Shown piece after piece: positions 45,539 to 53,694 of a DNA stretch of 64,000 bases. The notes under the pieces are model-generated. The model was not told the DNA's origin, ran no database searches, and saw only the letters and a program-made list of their open reading frames with translations. Origin of the DNA: Reyranella sp. GTDB lineage: Bacteria > Pseudomonadota > Alphaproteobacteria > Reyranellales > Reyranellaceae. The stretch lies in NCBI RefSeq assembly GCF_004297265.1, contig NZ_SCUT01000014.1, positions 19,116 through 83,115 on the forward strand. The letters are read 5' to 3'. Numbering within the stretch: the stretch's first letter is position 1; every line of letters begins with the position of its first letter. Made by a program: the position numbers and the translations under genes.

Positions 45539-46576
45539 CTAGTCGAGCCGCCGCGAGAGGGCGTCGTGGAGCTTGGCGAGCCGGCCCGGACCCACGAAAT
45601 CGCCGTCCTTCACGAGCTGGACGTCACCGACCCAGAGCGACTGATCGAGGACGATGCCGTCGGGATGATTCTCGCCGCCACCCGGCTCCCACCAGGGGAG
45701 GCCCATGCCGATCGCGTTCGAACCCGGAACGCGGATGTCCTCGATGAACTGCCGCTGGGTGAGCATGGTGCCGGGATGGAAACCCAGGGTGAAATGGACG
45801 AAATAGCCATAGTCGCCCTTTCCGCCCGCCCGGCGCAGGGCACGTCCGAAGCTCGGCCGGTCCTCCGTGCCGCCGCCGGTGAAGCCCTTTATCTTGCCGT
45901 CGACCTCGATGGTGATCGGCTCACGCAGCGTCCGATAATACTCGTCGAACAGCGCTTGGATGACGATCCTGCCCTTCACGCTGTCCATCACCGGATAGAA
46001 GCTCTGCGTACCCGGCACGGTGTTCATGCCCGGGCTCTGGCAGACGCGCTGTCGGATCATCTTCAGCTTGTCGAGCGTCAGCGTGACGTCCGTGCCTTTG
46101 GGGCAGGTGAAGCGCACCTGCTGGCCCGCCGCCTCGGCGAAGAATTCAGCCAGGGCGACGTTGAAATCCATCATCGTCGCGAAATCGACGCAACCATAGA
46201 GGCGCTCGAAGCTGTCCGCCTCGGCGAGCGCCAGCAACGCATAGCGGCAGCGATTGGCGTCCATCGCGGCGGAGTGCGCGCCCGATCCTGCATGGTAGGG
46301 AAAGCAGAAGTCGAACCAGACGTCGCAGGCAATCGCCGCGGCCTTGAGGGCGTCGGAAACGTAGGGGTCCGACAGCCCGCCCTGGAAGGGCAGCTGCGGC
46401 GCCATGGCGATGAGCGGCTTGCCGCCGGCCTGGATCACCGTATCGGCGACGGCCTGGATCAGCCTGCCCTCGGTCGCCGTGTCGGCGGTGATGAGGACGG
46501 TCTCGCCATTGCCCACCGCGAAATGCTTGTTGACCAGATTGTCCGCCGCTCGCAGCAGCCGCTTCGACGTGAACAT
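45539..46576 (-). CDS. M29-like metalloenzyme (aminopeptidase T / NicX-type)
   Basis: A 345-residue protein of the family that holds thermophilic M29 aminopeptidases and NicX, the 2,5-dihydroxypyridine 5,6-dioxygenase. Family-like segments are FTGGGTEDRPSFGRALRRAG, GYFVHFTLGFHPGTML and NAIGMGLPWWEPGGGENHPD, which carries Glu and His likely to bind Fe or another metal. AGGGAG lies five bases before the ATG, deciding this start over a GTG upstream. In an oxygenase operon a ring-opening dioxygenase role is more likely than peptidase, but this is inference. Confidence 0.75.
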   Translation of the reverse strand: MFTSKRLLRAADNLVNKHFAVGNGETVLITADTATEGRLIQAVADTVIQAGGKPLIAMAPQLPFQGGLSDPYVSDALKAAAIACDVWFDFCFPYHAGSGAHSAAMDANRCRYALLALAEADSFERLYGCVDFATMMDFNVALAEFFAEAAGQQVRFTCPKGTDVTLTLDKLKMIRQRVCQSPGMNTVPGTQSFYPVMDSVKGRIVIQALFDEYYRTLREPITIEVDGKIKGFTGGGTEDRPSFGRALRRAGGKGDYGYFVHFTLGFHPGTMLTQRQFIEDIRVPGSNAIGMGLPWWEPGGGENHPDGIVLDQSLWVGDVQLVKDGDFVGPGRLAKLHDALSRRLD

Positions 46577-46600
46577 GGGCACTCCCTTGGCTTGCGGCAC

Positions 46601-47227
46601 TCAGACGGCGACGCGCGTGGGTCTCGGCATGGTGAACGTCTCGCGCACGACGGCGTATTCTTGGTAGCCGAGCCGCGCGATCGGCTCGAGCCGGTCGATC
46701 TTCAGGAGCCCGTCCTGCAGGAGATCGTCGCGGATGTGGACGCCCAGCACCTCGCCCAGCACCATGCAGTTGGCGACGCCTCCGAACGAGCCGGGCATCG
46801 AGATCACCTGGACCAGCCGGCACTCCAGGTGGAGGGGCGATTCCTTCACGCGCGGCGGACGCACGAGCTGCGACGGCTCCTTGGTCAGTCCCGCCAGTTC
46901 GAATTCGTCGACGTCACGCCCCGCCGGCGCCGAGGACACGTTCAGCGCCTCGCGCAGGCCCCAGGTCGCGACGTTGACGACGAACTCGCCGACATCGCGC
47001 ACCGCCCGCAGCGAATCCTTCTCGCCTCCTTCCGAATGGGCGCCGACCGGGCAATAGATCACCAGCGGCGGGCTCTCGCTCACGAGATTGAAGAAGCTGA
47101 ACGGCGCCAGGTTCACCCGCCCCCTGCCGTCGACGGTCGACACCCAGCCGATGGGCCGCGGCACGACGCACTGCTTCAGCGGATTATGCGGCAATCCATG
47201 GTCGTTGCGCGCGCATTCGTAGAACAT
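46601..47227 (-). CDS. Flavin reductase family protein
   Basis: A 208-residue FMN-binding protein of the flavin-reductase-like group. Typical segments are VVPRPIGWVSTVDGRGRVNL, APFSFFNLVSESPPLV and the C-terminal half DEFELAGLTKEPSQLVRPPR. Such enzymes reduce FMN with NAD(P)H and hand it to two-component monooxygenases. A suitable partner, an NtaA-type monooxygenase, is encoded 2.5 kb away on the same strand. It lies 10 bp after the Rieske oxygenase gene and 24 bp before the M29-like gene. Confidence 0.88.
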   Translation of the reverse strand: MFYECARNDHGLPHNPLKQCVVPRPIGWVSTVDGRGRVNLAPFSFFNLVSESPPLVIYCPVGAHSEGGEKDSLRAVRDVGEFVVNVATWGLREALNVSSAPAGRDVDEFELAGLTKEPSQLVRPPRVKESPLHLECRLVQVISMPGSFGGVANCMVLGEVLGVHIRDDLLQDGLLKIDRLEPIARLGYQEYAVVRETFTMPRPTRVAV

Positions 47228-47237
47228 CGTCCGGGCC

Positions 47238-48407
47238 CTATTCGGCCGCGGTGGCCATCTGCCGTTCGCCGTAGATGCGGTCGAGATTGTGCAGGATGAA
47301 GTGCTGCACGCCCTTCTCGAGACGGCTCATGCGGCCGGGCACGAAATGCCTGGCGCGCGACGCGTTCTGCAGCGATTCGACCATGGCGAAGTCCTCGCCG
47401 AGGATCTTGTCGCTCATCTCGAGGAACTGGCGCTTCACCTCGGGGAAGCCCGGCGACTCCACGATATGCCTCGGGAAGACGATGAACTGCTTCATGATCA
47501 TCGTGTTGGCATCGACCGGCCAGGACGAGTAGAGCATCACATAGTCGGGCCGCACGAAGAAGTTCACGTTGGGCGTGAGGACGCCGGCCTGCGAGAAGCG
47601 CGGCGGCTTGTCCTTCAGCGCCGGGATCGGCTCGACGAAGACTTCGCCCGACTTGGTGTGCGAGCCCGCATCATACTCGTTGATGAAGACCTGGCCGCGC
47701 TTGCGCGTCTCGTAGGGCACGTCGGTCGTCTTCATGTAGCGGCCGATCGTGTCCTTGTGCAGCACGCCGATGTGATAGAAGTCGATGAAGTTCTCGACCA
47801 TCAGCTTCCAGTTGCAGTTGAGCGGGATGTCGCGCTGGATGCCGAGCCGCATCGGCTCCATGTCGAGATACCCGAACTTCTCGGCGAACTCGGCGATGAA
47901 TGTCTCGAATTTCTCGGGTGTCTTGTTCAGGGAGACGAACACCCAGCCCTGGAACGTCTCGCACGGCAGCGCCGGCAGTTTACAGTTCTTGCGGTCGAAG
48001 CCTTCGGAGTCGCGCATGTAGGGCGCGCCGATCAACTGGCCGTCGAGATTGTAGAGCCAGCCGTGATACGGGCAGGTGAATTCCTTCGTGTTGCCGGCGC
48101 CGGTGGCGACTTCGACTCCACGATGGAGGCAGGTATTCGAATAGGCGGCGATCGTCCCGTCGGACTTGCGGCACAGGAGGACCGGCTGCTCGACGAGGCG
48201 GAACGTCTTGTAGTCGCCCGGATTGGCGATCTCCTCGGCGCGACCGATGCAGAGCCAGTCCTCGCCGAAGATCACCTGCTTCTCGCGCTCCAGCACGGCA
48301 GGATCGTGATACATCTCTCCGGTCGGGTGCGCAGCCTGCGTGACGGGCAGAAGGGTCTTGGCGTACGACGTTTCGATTCCACCCGCTGTCTTGGTCGTGC
48401 TGTCCAT
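47238..48407 (-). CDS. Rieske aromatic-ring-hydroxylating oxygenase, alpha subunit
   Basis: A 389-residue terminal oxygenase. The Rieske cluster ligands are Cys93, His95, Cys112 and His115 in NTCLHRG and TCPYHGW. The mononuclear-iron ligands lie in ENFIDFYHIGVLHKD (His212, His217), with the bridging Asp209. No beta-subunit gene is nearby, so it is probably an alpha-only oxygenase, as in carbazole- or phthalate-type systems. It is first in an operon with flavin reductase, M29-like enzyme and reductase. LysR-like motifs lie upstream. Substrate unknown. Confidence 0.93.
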   Translation of the reverse strand: MDSTTKTAGGIETSYAKTLLPVTQAAHPTGEMYHDPAVLEREKQVIFGEDWLCIGRAEEIANPGDYKTFRLVEQPVLLCRKSDGTIAAYSNTCLHRGVEVATGAGNTKEFTCPYHGWLYNLDGQLIGAPYMRDSEGFDRKNCKLPALPCETFQGWVFVSLNKTPEKFETFIAEFAEKFGYLDMEPMRLGIQRDIPLNCNWKLMVENFIDFYHIGVLHKDTIGRYMKTTDVPYETRKRGQVFINEYDAGSHTKSGEVFVEPIPALKDKPPRFSQAGVLTPNVNFFVRPDYVMLYSSWPVDANTMIMKQFIVFPRHIVESPGFPEVKRQFLEMSDKILGEDFAMVESLQNASRARHFVPGRMSRLEKGVQHFILHNLDRIYGERQMATAAE

Positions 48408-48476
48408 TGCTTGGCCCTCTTGCTACTCCGCCAAGCATGACGCCCCTGCTTTCTCCGCTCAAATCGATACGATCTA

Positions 48477-48588
48477 TATCAATATCGTTTCCATTGATGA
48501 CTGACGCCGAACGGAATTGACGGCGCACGGGGCGGAGTGGTCTATCTTCCTACCATACATCGAGACCATCGATATTAATCATATCGAT
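48477..48588. promoter_or_regulatory. Divergent promoter region with ATCGATA/TATCAAT motifs
   Basis: Within the 206-bp gap between the Rieske oxygenase and ferredoxin genes there are TATCAATAT at 48477-48485 and, at 48568-48588, a perfect inverted repeat with arms ATCGATAT / ATATCGAT and spacer TAATC. The first is the exact inverse of the 9-mer before the LysR gene. The gap is AT-rich. This fits a regulator site controlling both directions. Confidence 0.5.
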
Positions 48589-48613
48589 ATCACACCGATT
48601 GATGAGAGGAAGA

Positions 48614-48925
48614 ATGGCGACCTGGCACAAGGCGGCGGAGACGAGCGCGCTGGCCGACAAGGACGTGATCGGCGTCGAGGTGGGCGGCGAGGAGATCGCC
48701 ATCTTCCGCCTCGAGGACGGCTACTTCGCCACCGCCAACATATGCACCCACCAGTTCGCCTTCCTCTCGGAGGGATATATCGAGAAGGGGTGCGTGGAGT
48801 GCCCCCTCCACCAGGCGTTCTTCGACATCCGCACCGGCGCCGTCGTCGAAGGCCCGCCCGAAGTGCCGCTGAGAACCTTTCCGGTAAAGGTCGAGGGTAC
48901 CGACATCTTCGTGGCCCTGAGCTGA
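48614..48925 (+). CDS. Rieske 2Fe-2S ferredoxin
   Basis: A 103-residue soluble Rieske protein. Ligands are Cys44, His46, Cys63 and His66 in ICTHQFAF and CVECPLHQAFFD. It should carry electrons from the reductase (44526) to the oxygenase (47238), on the opposite strand. The chosen ATG follows AGAGGAAGA; an in-frame ATG five codons earlier is also possible. The hydrolase gene follows after 41 bp. Confidence 0.92.
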   Translation: MATWHKAAETSALADKDVIGVEVGGEEIAIFRLEDGYFATANICTHQFAFLSEGYIEKGCVECPLHQAFFDIRTGAVVEGPPEVPLRTFPVKVEGTDIFVALS

Positions 48926-48966
48926 CGTTCGCGCCACACACTCCGTTCCCCGAGAAAGGTCCCTCC

Positions 48967-49764
48967 ATGGTTCAGCCGGTTCGCGTCGACTATCAGATCA
49001 CGGGAGAAGGTCCCGCCCTGTTCATGACGCATGGCGTCGGCGCCCGGCGCCAGGTGTGGGACGGCGTCATCGCCAGGCTCGCGCCACACTTCCGCTGCAT
49101 CTCCTACGATCTCCGCGGACACGGCGCCTCGGAGGGCGCGACGGCACCGCTCGGCCTCGACGAATTCGCCGCGGACCTGGAGGCGTTGCGGGCGGAGCTC
49201 GGCATCGAGCAGGCGCATTTCGTCGGCCATTCGCTCGGCGGCATGATCGTGCCCACCTATGCCCGCACCCATCCGCAGCACGTCAAATCCCTCGGCCTGA
49301 TCTGCACGGCCGCGTTCCGCAGCCCCGAGGCGAAGGCAAATGGCGCGAAATTCGTCGAGAAGCTCTATGCGGAAGGCATGCCGGGCATTCTCGACACGAT
49401 GCTCGGCCGCTGGTTCACCGACGAATTCCGGCGCGATCACCCCGAGGTCGTCGAGATGAGAAAGCAGCAGATGCTGAACGCCGACCAGCGGGTCTACCGC
49501 GAGACCTACAAGGTGTTCGCCACCACGGACATGGGCCCCTGGCTGCACGAGATCACCGCGCCGACGCTGGTGACGACCGGCGAGTTCGACCCGGGCTGCA
49601 ATCCTGCCCTCAACGAGAAGATCGCAGCGGCGCTACCCAGGTCCGAACTCGTCATTCTTCCTGCCCTTCGGCATTCGGTCCTCGTCGAGGCACCGGATCT
49701 CGTCGCTAGCCTGCTCCTGCGCTTCCTGCAGTCGGTCGAGGCGCGACCCGGTGTCCCCGCCTAG
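48967..49764 (+). CDS. Alpha/beta-hydrolase (PcaD-like)
   Basis: A 265-residue hydrolase. The catalytic nucleophile is Ser in FVGHSLGGMIVP, with an HGVGARR oxyanion loop, an acidic residue in TGEFDPGCN and a His in LRHSVLVEAP. It resembles 3-oxoadipate enol-lactonase and meta-cleavage hydrolases, which fits a late step after ring opening. It follows the ferredoxin gene and is convergent with the monooxygenase gene at 49772 with 7 bp between stops. Confidence 0.9.
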   Translation: MVQPVRVDYQITGEGPALFMTHGVGARRQVWDGVIARLAPHFRCISYDLRGHGASEGATAPLGLDEFAADLEALRAELGIEQAHFVGHSLGGMIVPTYARTHPQHVKSLGLICTAAFRSPEAKANGAKFVEKLYAEGMPGILDTMLGRWFTDEFRRDHPEVVEMRKQQMLNADQRVYRETYKVFATTDMGPWLHEITAPTLVTTGEFDPGCNPALNEKIAAALPRSELVILPALRHSVLVEAPDLVASLLLRFLQSVEARPGVPA

Positions 49765-49771
49765 CAGCGGA

Positions 49772-51076
49772 TCAGAACTCCAGCAGGTTATCCCGCAGGT
49801 GCTTGTGCGCGTACTGCTTGCGGGTCACGCCGCGGCGCTGCAGTTCCGGCACCAGTCCGTCGCAGACTTCCATGATGTAGCGGCGGTCGAAATAGCTGTT
49901 GAAGATCAGGAAGCCGTCGCCGCCCACCTCCTGCATGATCTCCTCCATCAGGCCGGCGACGTAGTCGGGCGTGCCCGTGAAGTCGATGCCGCCCTTGCGC
50001 GAATAGCTCTGCAGGATCGAGCGCGGCGTCTTGCCGATCCATTTGGCGAGCGACGACTGGTGGCCGTTGGTCGTGAGATGTGAAGGCAGCGGCTCGTCGA
50101 GGTCGAACTTCGAGAAATCGATACCGGTCAGCCGCGACATGCCCGACAGATGCAGGTCGAGATGCTTCTCGGCCTCGGCGGCTTCCATCCGTCCGCGGTC
50201 AAGGGCCGCCTCCATGCTGACATCGACGATCGGATGGGCCAAGAACAGCACCTTTATGTCGTCGGGATTGCGGCCATATTCGGCAGCCTGCCGGCGAACC
50301 TTGTCGCGATAGGCCTTCATGCTCTCAATGCTGCCGCCGCCTTCGGTGATGATGGTGTCGGCCCACTTCGACGCGAATTGCTGGCCGCGCGGCGAACCGC
50401 CGGCCTGGCAGATCGGCACCCGTCCCTGCGGCGAGCGCGGCGCGTTGATCGGCCCGCGCACCTTGAAGTACTTGCCCTCGTGATGGATGGCATGGACCTT
50501 CGAGCCGTCGGCAAACATCGGCTTCTCGCGGTCGAGCACGACCGCATCCGGTTCCCAGGCCTCCCACAGCTTCGTCACGACGTCGGCGAACTCGTCGGCC
50601 ACGTCGTAACGCTCGTCGTGCGGCCGGTGCTTCTCGTGGCCGTAATTCTGCGCCGCGCCGTCGTTGCTGCCGGTCACGCAGTTCCAGCCGATGCGGCCCT
50701 CGGTCGTATGGTCGAGCGAGTTGACCAGGCGCGCCAGCAGGTACGGCGGATACTCCGACACCGACAGGGTGGGCACGATGCCGACCGTCTTGGTCGCCAT
50801 CGCGAGATAGGGCACCAGCACGGCAGGATCGAGCTTGGGAGCACTCGCCGCATACTGGAGGTACGAATTGTGCGAGCCCTGATAGGTGTAGGGCACGTTC
50901 GAGCTGTCCTCGATGATCATGTAGTCGAAGCAGGCGCGGTCCATGCCTTTCGCCAGGTCGACGAAGATATCCGGCATCATCCAGCGATCGACGTCGCTGC
51001 CGGGAAACTCGCTGCGCCAACTCTTCGGTCCATAGCCCTGCGACAGGAACCACGCCAGATGGAACGGCTTCTTCAT
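49772..51076 (-). CDS. FMN-dependent monooxygenase (NtaA/SnaA/DszA family)
   Basis: A 434-residue luciferase-like monooxygenase. Family-diagnostic segments are LARLVNSLDHTTEGRIGWNC, VTGSNDGAAQNYG, RYDVADEFADVVTKLWEAWE and GKYFKVRGPINAPRSPQGRV, PICQAGGSPRGQQFA. Such enzymes use FMNH2 from a separate reductase to oxidise substrates such as nitrilotriacetate, EDTA, dibenzothiophene sulfone or N-heterocycles. Its start overlaps the stop of the GntR gene (ATGA), so it is at the end of the ABC-importer operon. The flavin reductase at 46601 could serve it. Confidence 0.92.
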   Translation of the reverse strand: MKKPFHLAWFLSQGYGPKSWRSEFPGSDVDRWMMPDIFVDLAKGMDRACFDYMIIEDSSNVPYTYQGSHNSYLQYAASAPKLDPAVLVPYLAMATKTVGIVPTLSVSEYPPYLLARLVNSLDHTTEGRIGWNCVTGSNDGAAQNYGHEKHRPHDERYDVADEFADVVTKLWEAWEPDAVVLDREKPMFADGSKVHAIHHEGKYFKVRGPINAPRSPQGRVPICQAGGSPRGQQFASKWADTIITEGGGSIESMKAYRDKVRRQAAEYGRNPDDIKVLFLAHPIVDVSMEAALDRGRMEAAEAEKHLDLHLSGMSRLTGIDFSKFDLDEPLPSHLTTNGHQSSLAKWIGKTPRSILQSYSRKGGIDFTGTPDYVAGLMEEIMQEVGGDGFLIFNSYFDRRYIMEVCDGLVPELQRRGVTRKQYAHKHLRDNLLEF

Positions 51077-51891
51077 GACTGAGACCTCACGCTACGATGA
51101 TTGGGGATCGCGGCCTCCGGGCCGGCCGGCACGGGGCGCGCCAAATCGACCTGCCGGCGATGGCGGAAGAGCTCGATCTTCGGAACCAGGCGATCGGAGC
51201 GGACATAGAGATCCGAGTAGTAGATCGCCACGCCCTCGATATCGAAGTAGGTACGCTGCAGCAGCAGGAGCGGGCCACCCGGCTCGACCGCGAGACGCTT
51301 GGCCAGTTCGGCGTCGGCGGCGACCGCCGAGGAGGCCTGCTGCACGCGGAATGCCTGGACGCCACAGTATTTCTCGATCAGCGGGATGACCCGCGCCGAC
51401 CGCATCTGTTCGGCAATGTCGGACGGCAGTCGCGCCGCCAGATCCTGGGGCAGATACGCCCTGCAGAAGGCGATTGGGCCGGTTGGCCGCACGCGACTCC
51501 AGGAAACACGCAGGATGCGCTCGTTCGACGGCACCTGCAGCAGCGCTGCCACCCGCTCGTCGGCGTGCGGCGGCAGGCGGTCGATCCCGTGCAGGTCGAA
51601 TTTCGCGTCGGGATCGTGGATCCTGAGATCCTCCAGCGCGCGCGCGCTCCAGTCGCGGCTCTCGGGGTCGCTTTCCAGTACGAAGGTACCGCGACCGGGA
51701 AAGCGGCGCGCCAGCTTGCGCGACACCAGCTCCTCCACCGCCGAACGCGCGGTGTGACGGCTGACGCCGAATTCGGCCATCAGCTCGGCATCGGTCGGAA
51801 GCTGGGAGCCCAGCCTGTAGACGCGCGTGGCGATGCGCTCACTCAGTACCTGATAGATCCTGTAGTAGGCTGGAACCGGATCTCGACGCAT
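51073..51891 (-). CDS. GntR/HutC-family regulator
   Basis: A 272-residue regulator. The N-terminal winged helix (about 5-70) shows PAYYRIYQVLSERIATRVYR, LGSQLPTDAELMAEFGVSRH and ARRFPGRGTFV; the C-terminal UTRA ligand domain (about 95-240) has RVSWSRVRPTGPIAFCRAYL. HutC-type regulators respond to a substrate or amino-acid-like ligand. It is encoded after the dppC-like gene (22 bp gap) and is coupled to the monooxygenase gene, so the repressor is made in the operon it probably controls. Confidence 0.92.
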   Translation of the reverse strand: MRRDPVPAYYRIYQVLSERIATRVYRLGSQLPTDAELMAEFGVSRHTARSAVEELVSRKLARRFPGRGTFVLESDPESRDWSARALEDLRIHDPDAKFDLHGIDRLPPHADERVAALLQVPSNERILRVSWSRVRPTGPIAFCRAYLPQDLAARLPSDIAEQMRSARVIPLIEKYCGVQAFRVQQASSAVAADAELAKRLAVEPGGPLLLLQRTYFDIEGVAIYYSDLYVRSDRLVPKIELFRHRRQVDLARPVPAGPEAAIPNHRSVRSQS

Positions 51892-51913
51892 TTCCTCTCC
51901 ATCACTTCATTTT

Positions 51914-52756
51914 TCATCGCCGGTCCGCGCGCCGCGGATCGAGCGTCTCACGCAGGCCATTGCCCAGCAGGTTCACGCCCAGCACCAGCAGCACGATGGC
52001 GATGCCGGCGAGGTTGGCGATCCACGGTGCGACCAGCAGCCGGTCGCGACCTTCGGCCAGGATATTGCCCCACGTGGCGGTCGGCGGCGGCAGGCCGAGG
52101 CCGAGGAAGCTCAGCGCCGTCTCCTGCAGGATGAGCTGGCCCACCTGCAGCGTGGCGATCACCGTCAGCACTGGCGACATCTGCGGCAGGATGTGGCGCC
52201 ACATCACGTAGCGTCCGCCCGCTCCCGACGCCACCGCCGCCTCGACGAACGGCCGCTCGCGCAGCGAGCGCGTCAGGTTGAAGGCGACCCGCGTATAGCT
52301 CTCCCAGCCGGCGAATCCCAACACCAGCACCAGCACGACGACACCGCCGCCGAATACCGCGACCACCACGATCGCCAGCAGGATCTCGGGGATCGCCTGA
52401 TAGCCGTCGGCGAAGCGCATGATGACCTGCTCGGTGCGACCGCCGAGATAGCCCGCGACCAGTCCCAGCGTCGTGCCGAAGGAGAGCGCCACCAGCATCG
52501 CCATCAGGCCGACGGCGATGGAAAGCCGCGAACCGTAGATCAGGCGCGACAGCAGGTCCCGGCCGAAATTGTCGGTGCCCAGCGGGTAGGTCCAGCTCCC
52601 CTTCGCCTCCCAGACCGGCGGGCGCAGCCGCAGCATGAGGTTCTGTGCGTAGGGATCGTGCGGCGCCAGCAACGGCGCGAAGACCGCCATCACGCACATG
52701 GCGAGAACCAGCGCGATGCCGATCTGGATCTTCAATCTGGGACCAAACCACTTCAT
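51914..52756 (-). CDS. ABC transporter permease (DppC type)
   Basis: A 280-residue inner-membrane permease with about six hydrophobic segments. The N-terminus LKIQIGIALVLAMCVMAVFA and PLGTDNFGRDLLSRLIYGSR are typical of DppC/OppC. The coupling loop is in EAAVASGAGGRYVMWRHILP. It pairs with the DppB-type permease encoded 5 bp upstream. Its start lies at MKWFGP; an in-frame extension would overlap the DppB gene. Confidence 0.92.
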   Translation of the reverse strand: MKWFGPRLKIQIGIALVLAMCVMAVFAPLLAPHDPYAQNLMLRLRPPVWEAKGSWTYPLGTDNFGRDLLSRLIYGSRLSIAVGLMAMLVALSFGTTLGLVAGYLGGRTEQVIMRFADGYQAIPEILLAIVVVAVFGGGVVVLVLVLGFAGWESYTRVAFNLTRSLRERPFVEAAVASGAGGRYVMWRHILPQMSPVLTVIATLQVGQLILQETALSFLGLGLPPPTATWGNILAEGRDRLLVAPWIANLAGIAIVLLVLGVNLLGNGLRETLDPRRADRR

Positions 52757-52761
52757 TCTCG

Positions 52762-53676
52762 TCACCGCAGCCGGATGCGAGGGTCGATGGCGGCCTGCGC
52801 CAAATCGACCAGGAGGTTCGCGAACACGATGGTGACGGCGACGATGAACACCGCGGCGATCACGATCGGTACGTCGCGCTGGAAGATGGCACTCACCATC
52901 AGGCGACCGACCCCCGGCCAGGCGAAGATCGATTCGGTGACCACGGCGCCGCCCATCAGGCGGCCGAGCTGCAGGCCGACCAGACTCACCACCGGATTGA
53001 GGGCGTTGGGCAGGATGTGCAGCCAGAGCGCCCGTGCCGGCCCCGAACCACGAGCGCGTGCCGTGACGACGAACTGCTCGCGCATGGTCTCCAATACGCT
53101 CACCCTCGTCACCAGGATGAAATTGGGCACCAGGAACGTCGCGAGCGTCACCACGGGCAGGACCATATGTTCCCAACCGCCCTGCCCGGACGTCGGCAGC
53201 CACTGCAGATCAAGCGCGAACAACTGGATCAGCAGGATGCCCAGCCAGAAGCTCGGCATCGACTGTCCCACGACGGCCAGCACCGAGATGACGAAATCCG
53301 GAACCTTGTCTTTCCACACCGCGCAGGCGACGCCGCCCAGCACGCCGAGCCCGATGGCCAGCAACAGACCGAGGGAGAGGAGCTGCAGCGTCGAACCCAG
53401 CCGCTCGAGCACGATCTCCATGGCGGGCCGCTTGAACTGGATCGAGGTACCGAAGTCTCCCTGCAGCAGATCGATCAGGAAGTAGCCGAACTGCACCGGC
53501 AGGGGCTTGTCGAGATGCAACTCGGCCCGCAGCACCGCCTCCTGCTCGGGCGTCGCATCGAGCCCGAGATAGATCGCCACCGGATCGCCGGTCAGTCTCA
53601 GCACGACGAACACGAAGGCGATGACGAAGACCAGCGGGACCGGCACCAGCAGGAGACGCCGCAGGAGGTAGCGCAT
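52762..53676 (-). CDS. ABC transporter permease (DppB type)
   Basis: A 304-residue permease with about six hydrophobic segments. The start MRYLLRRLLLVPVPLVFVIA and the region VTARARGSGPARALWLHILP, with GGAVVTESIFAWPGVGRLMV, match DppB/OppB. It lies between the binding-protein gene (18 bp gap) and dppC-like gene. With DppD- and DppF-type ATPases encoded on the opposite strand at 56778-58711 it completes a dipeptide/nickel-type importer. Confidence 0.93.
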   Translation of the reverse strand: MRYLLRRLLLVPVPLVFVIAFVFVVLRLTGDPVAIYLGLDATPEQEAVLRAELHLDKPLPVQFGYFLIDLLQGDFGTSIQFKRPAMEIVLERLGSTLQLLSLGLLLAIGLGVLGGVACAVWKDKVPDFVISVLAVVGQSMPSFWLGILLIQLFALDLQWLPTSGQGGWEHMVLPVVTLATFLVPNFILVTRVSVLETMREQFVVTARARGSGPARALWLHILPNALNPVVSLVGLQLGRLMGGAVVTESIFAWPGVGRLMVSAIFQRDVPIVIAAVFIVAVTIVFANLLVDLAQAAIDPRIRLR

Positions 53677-53694
53677 GTCAGCTTCCTGCGGACA

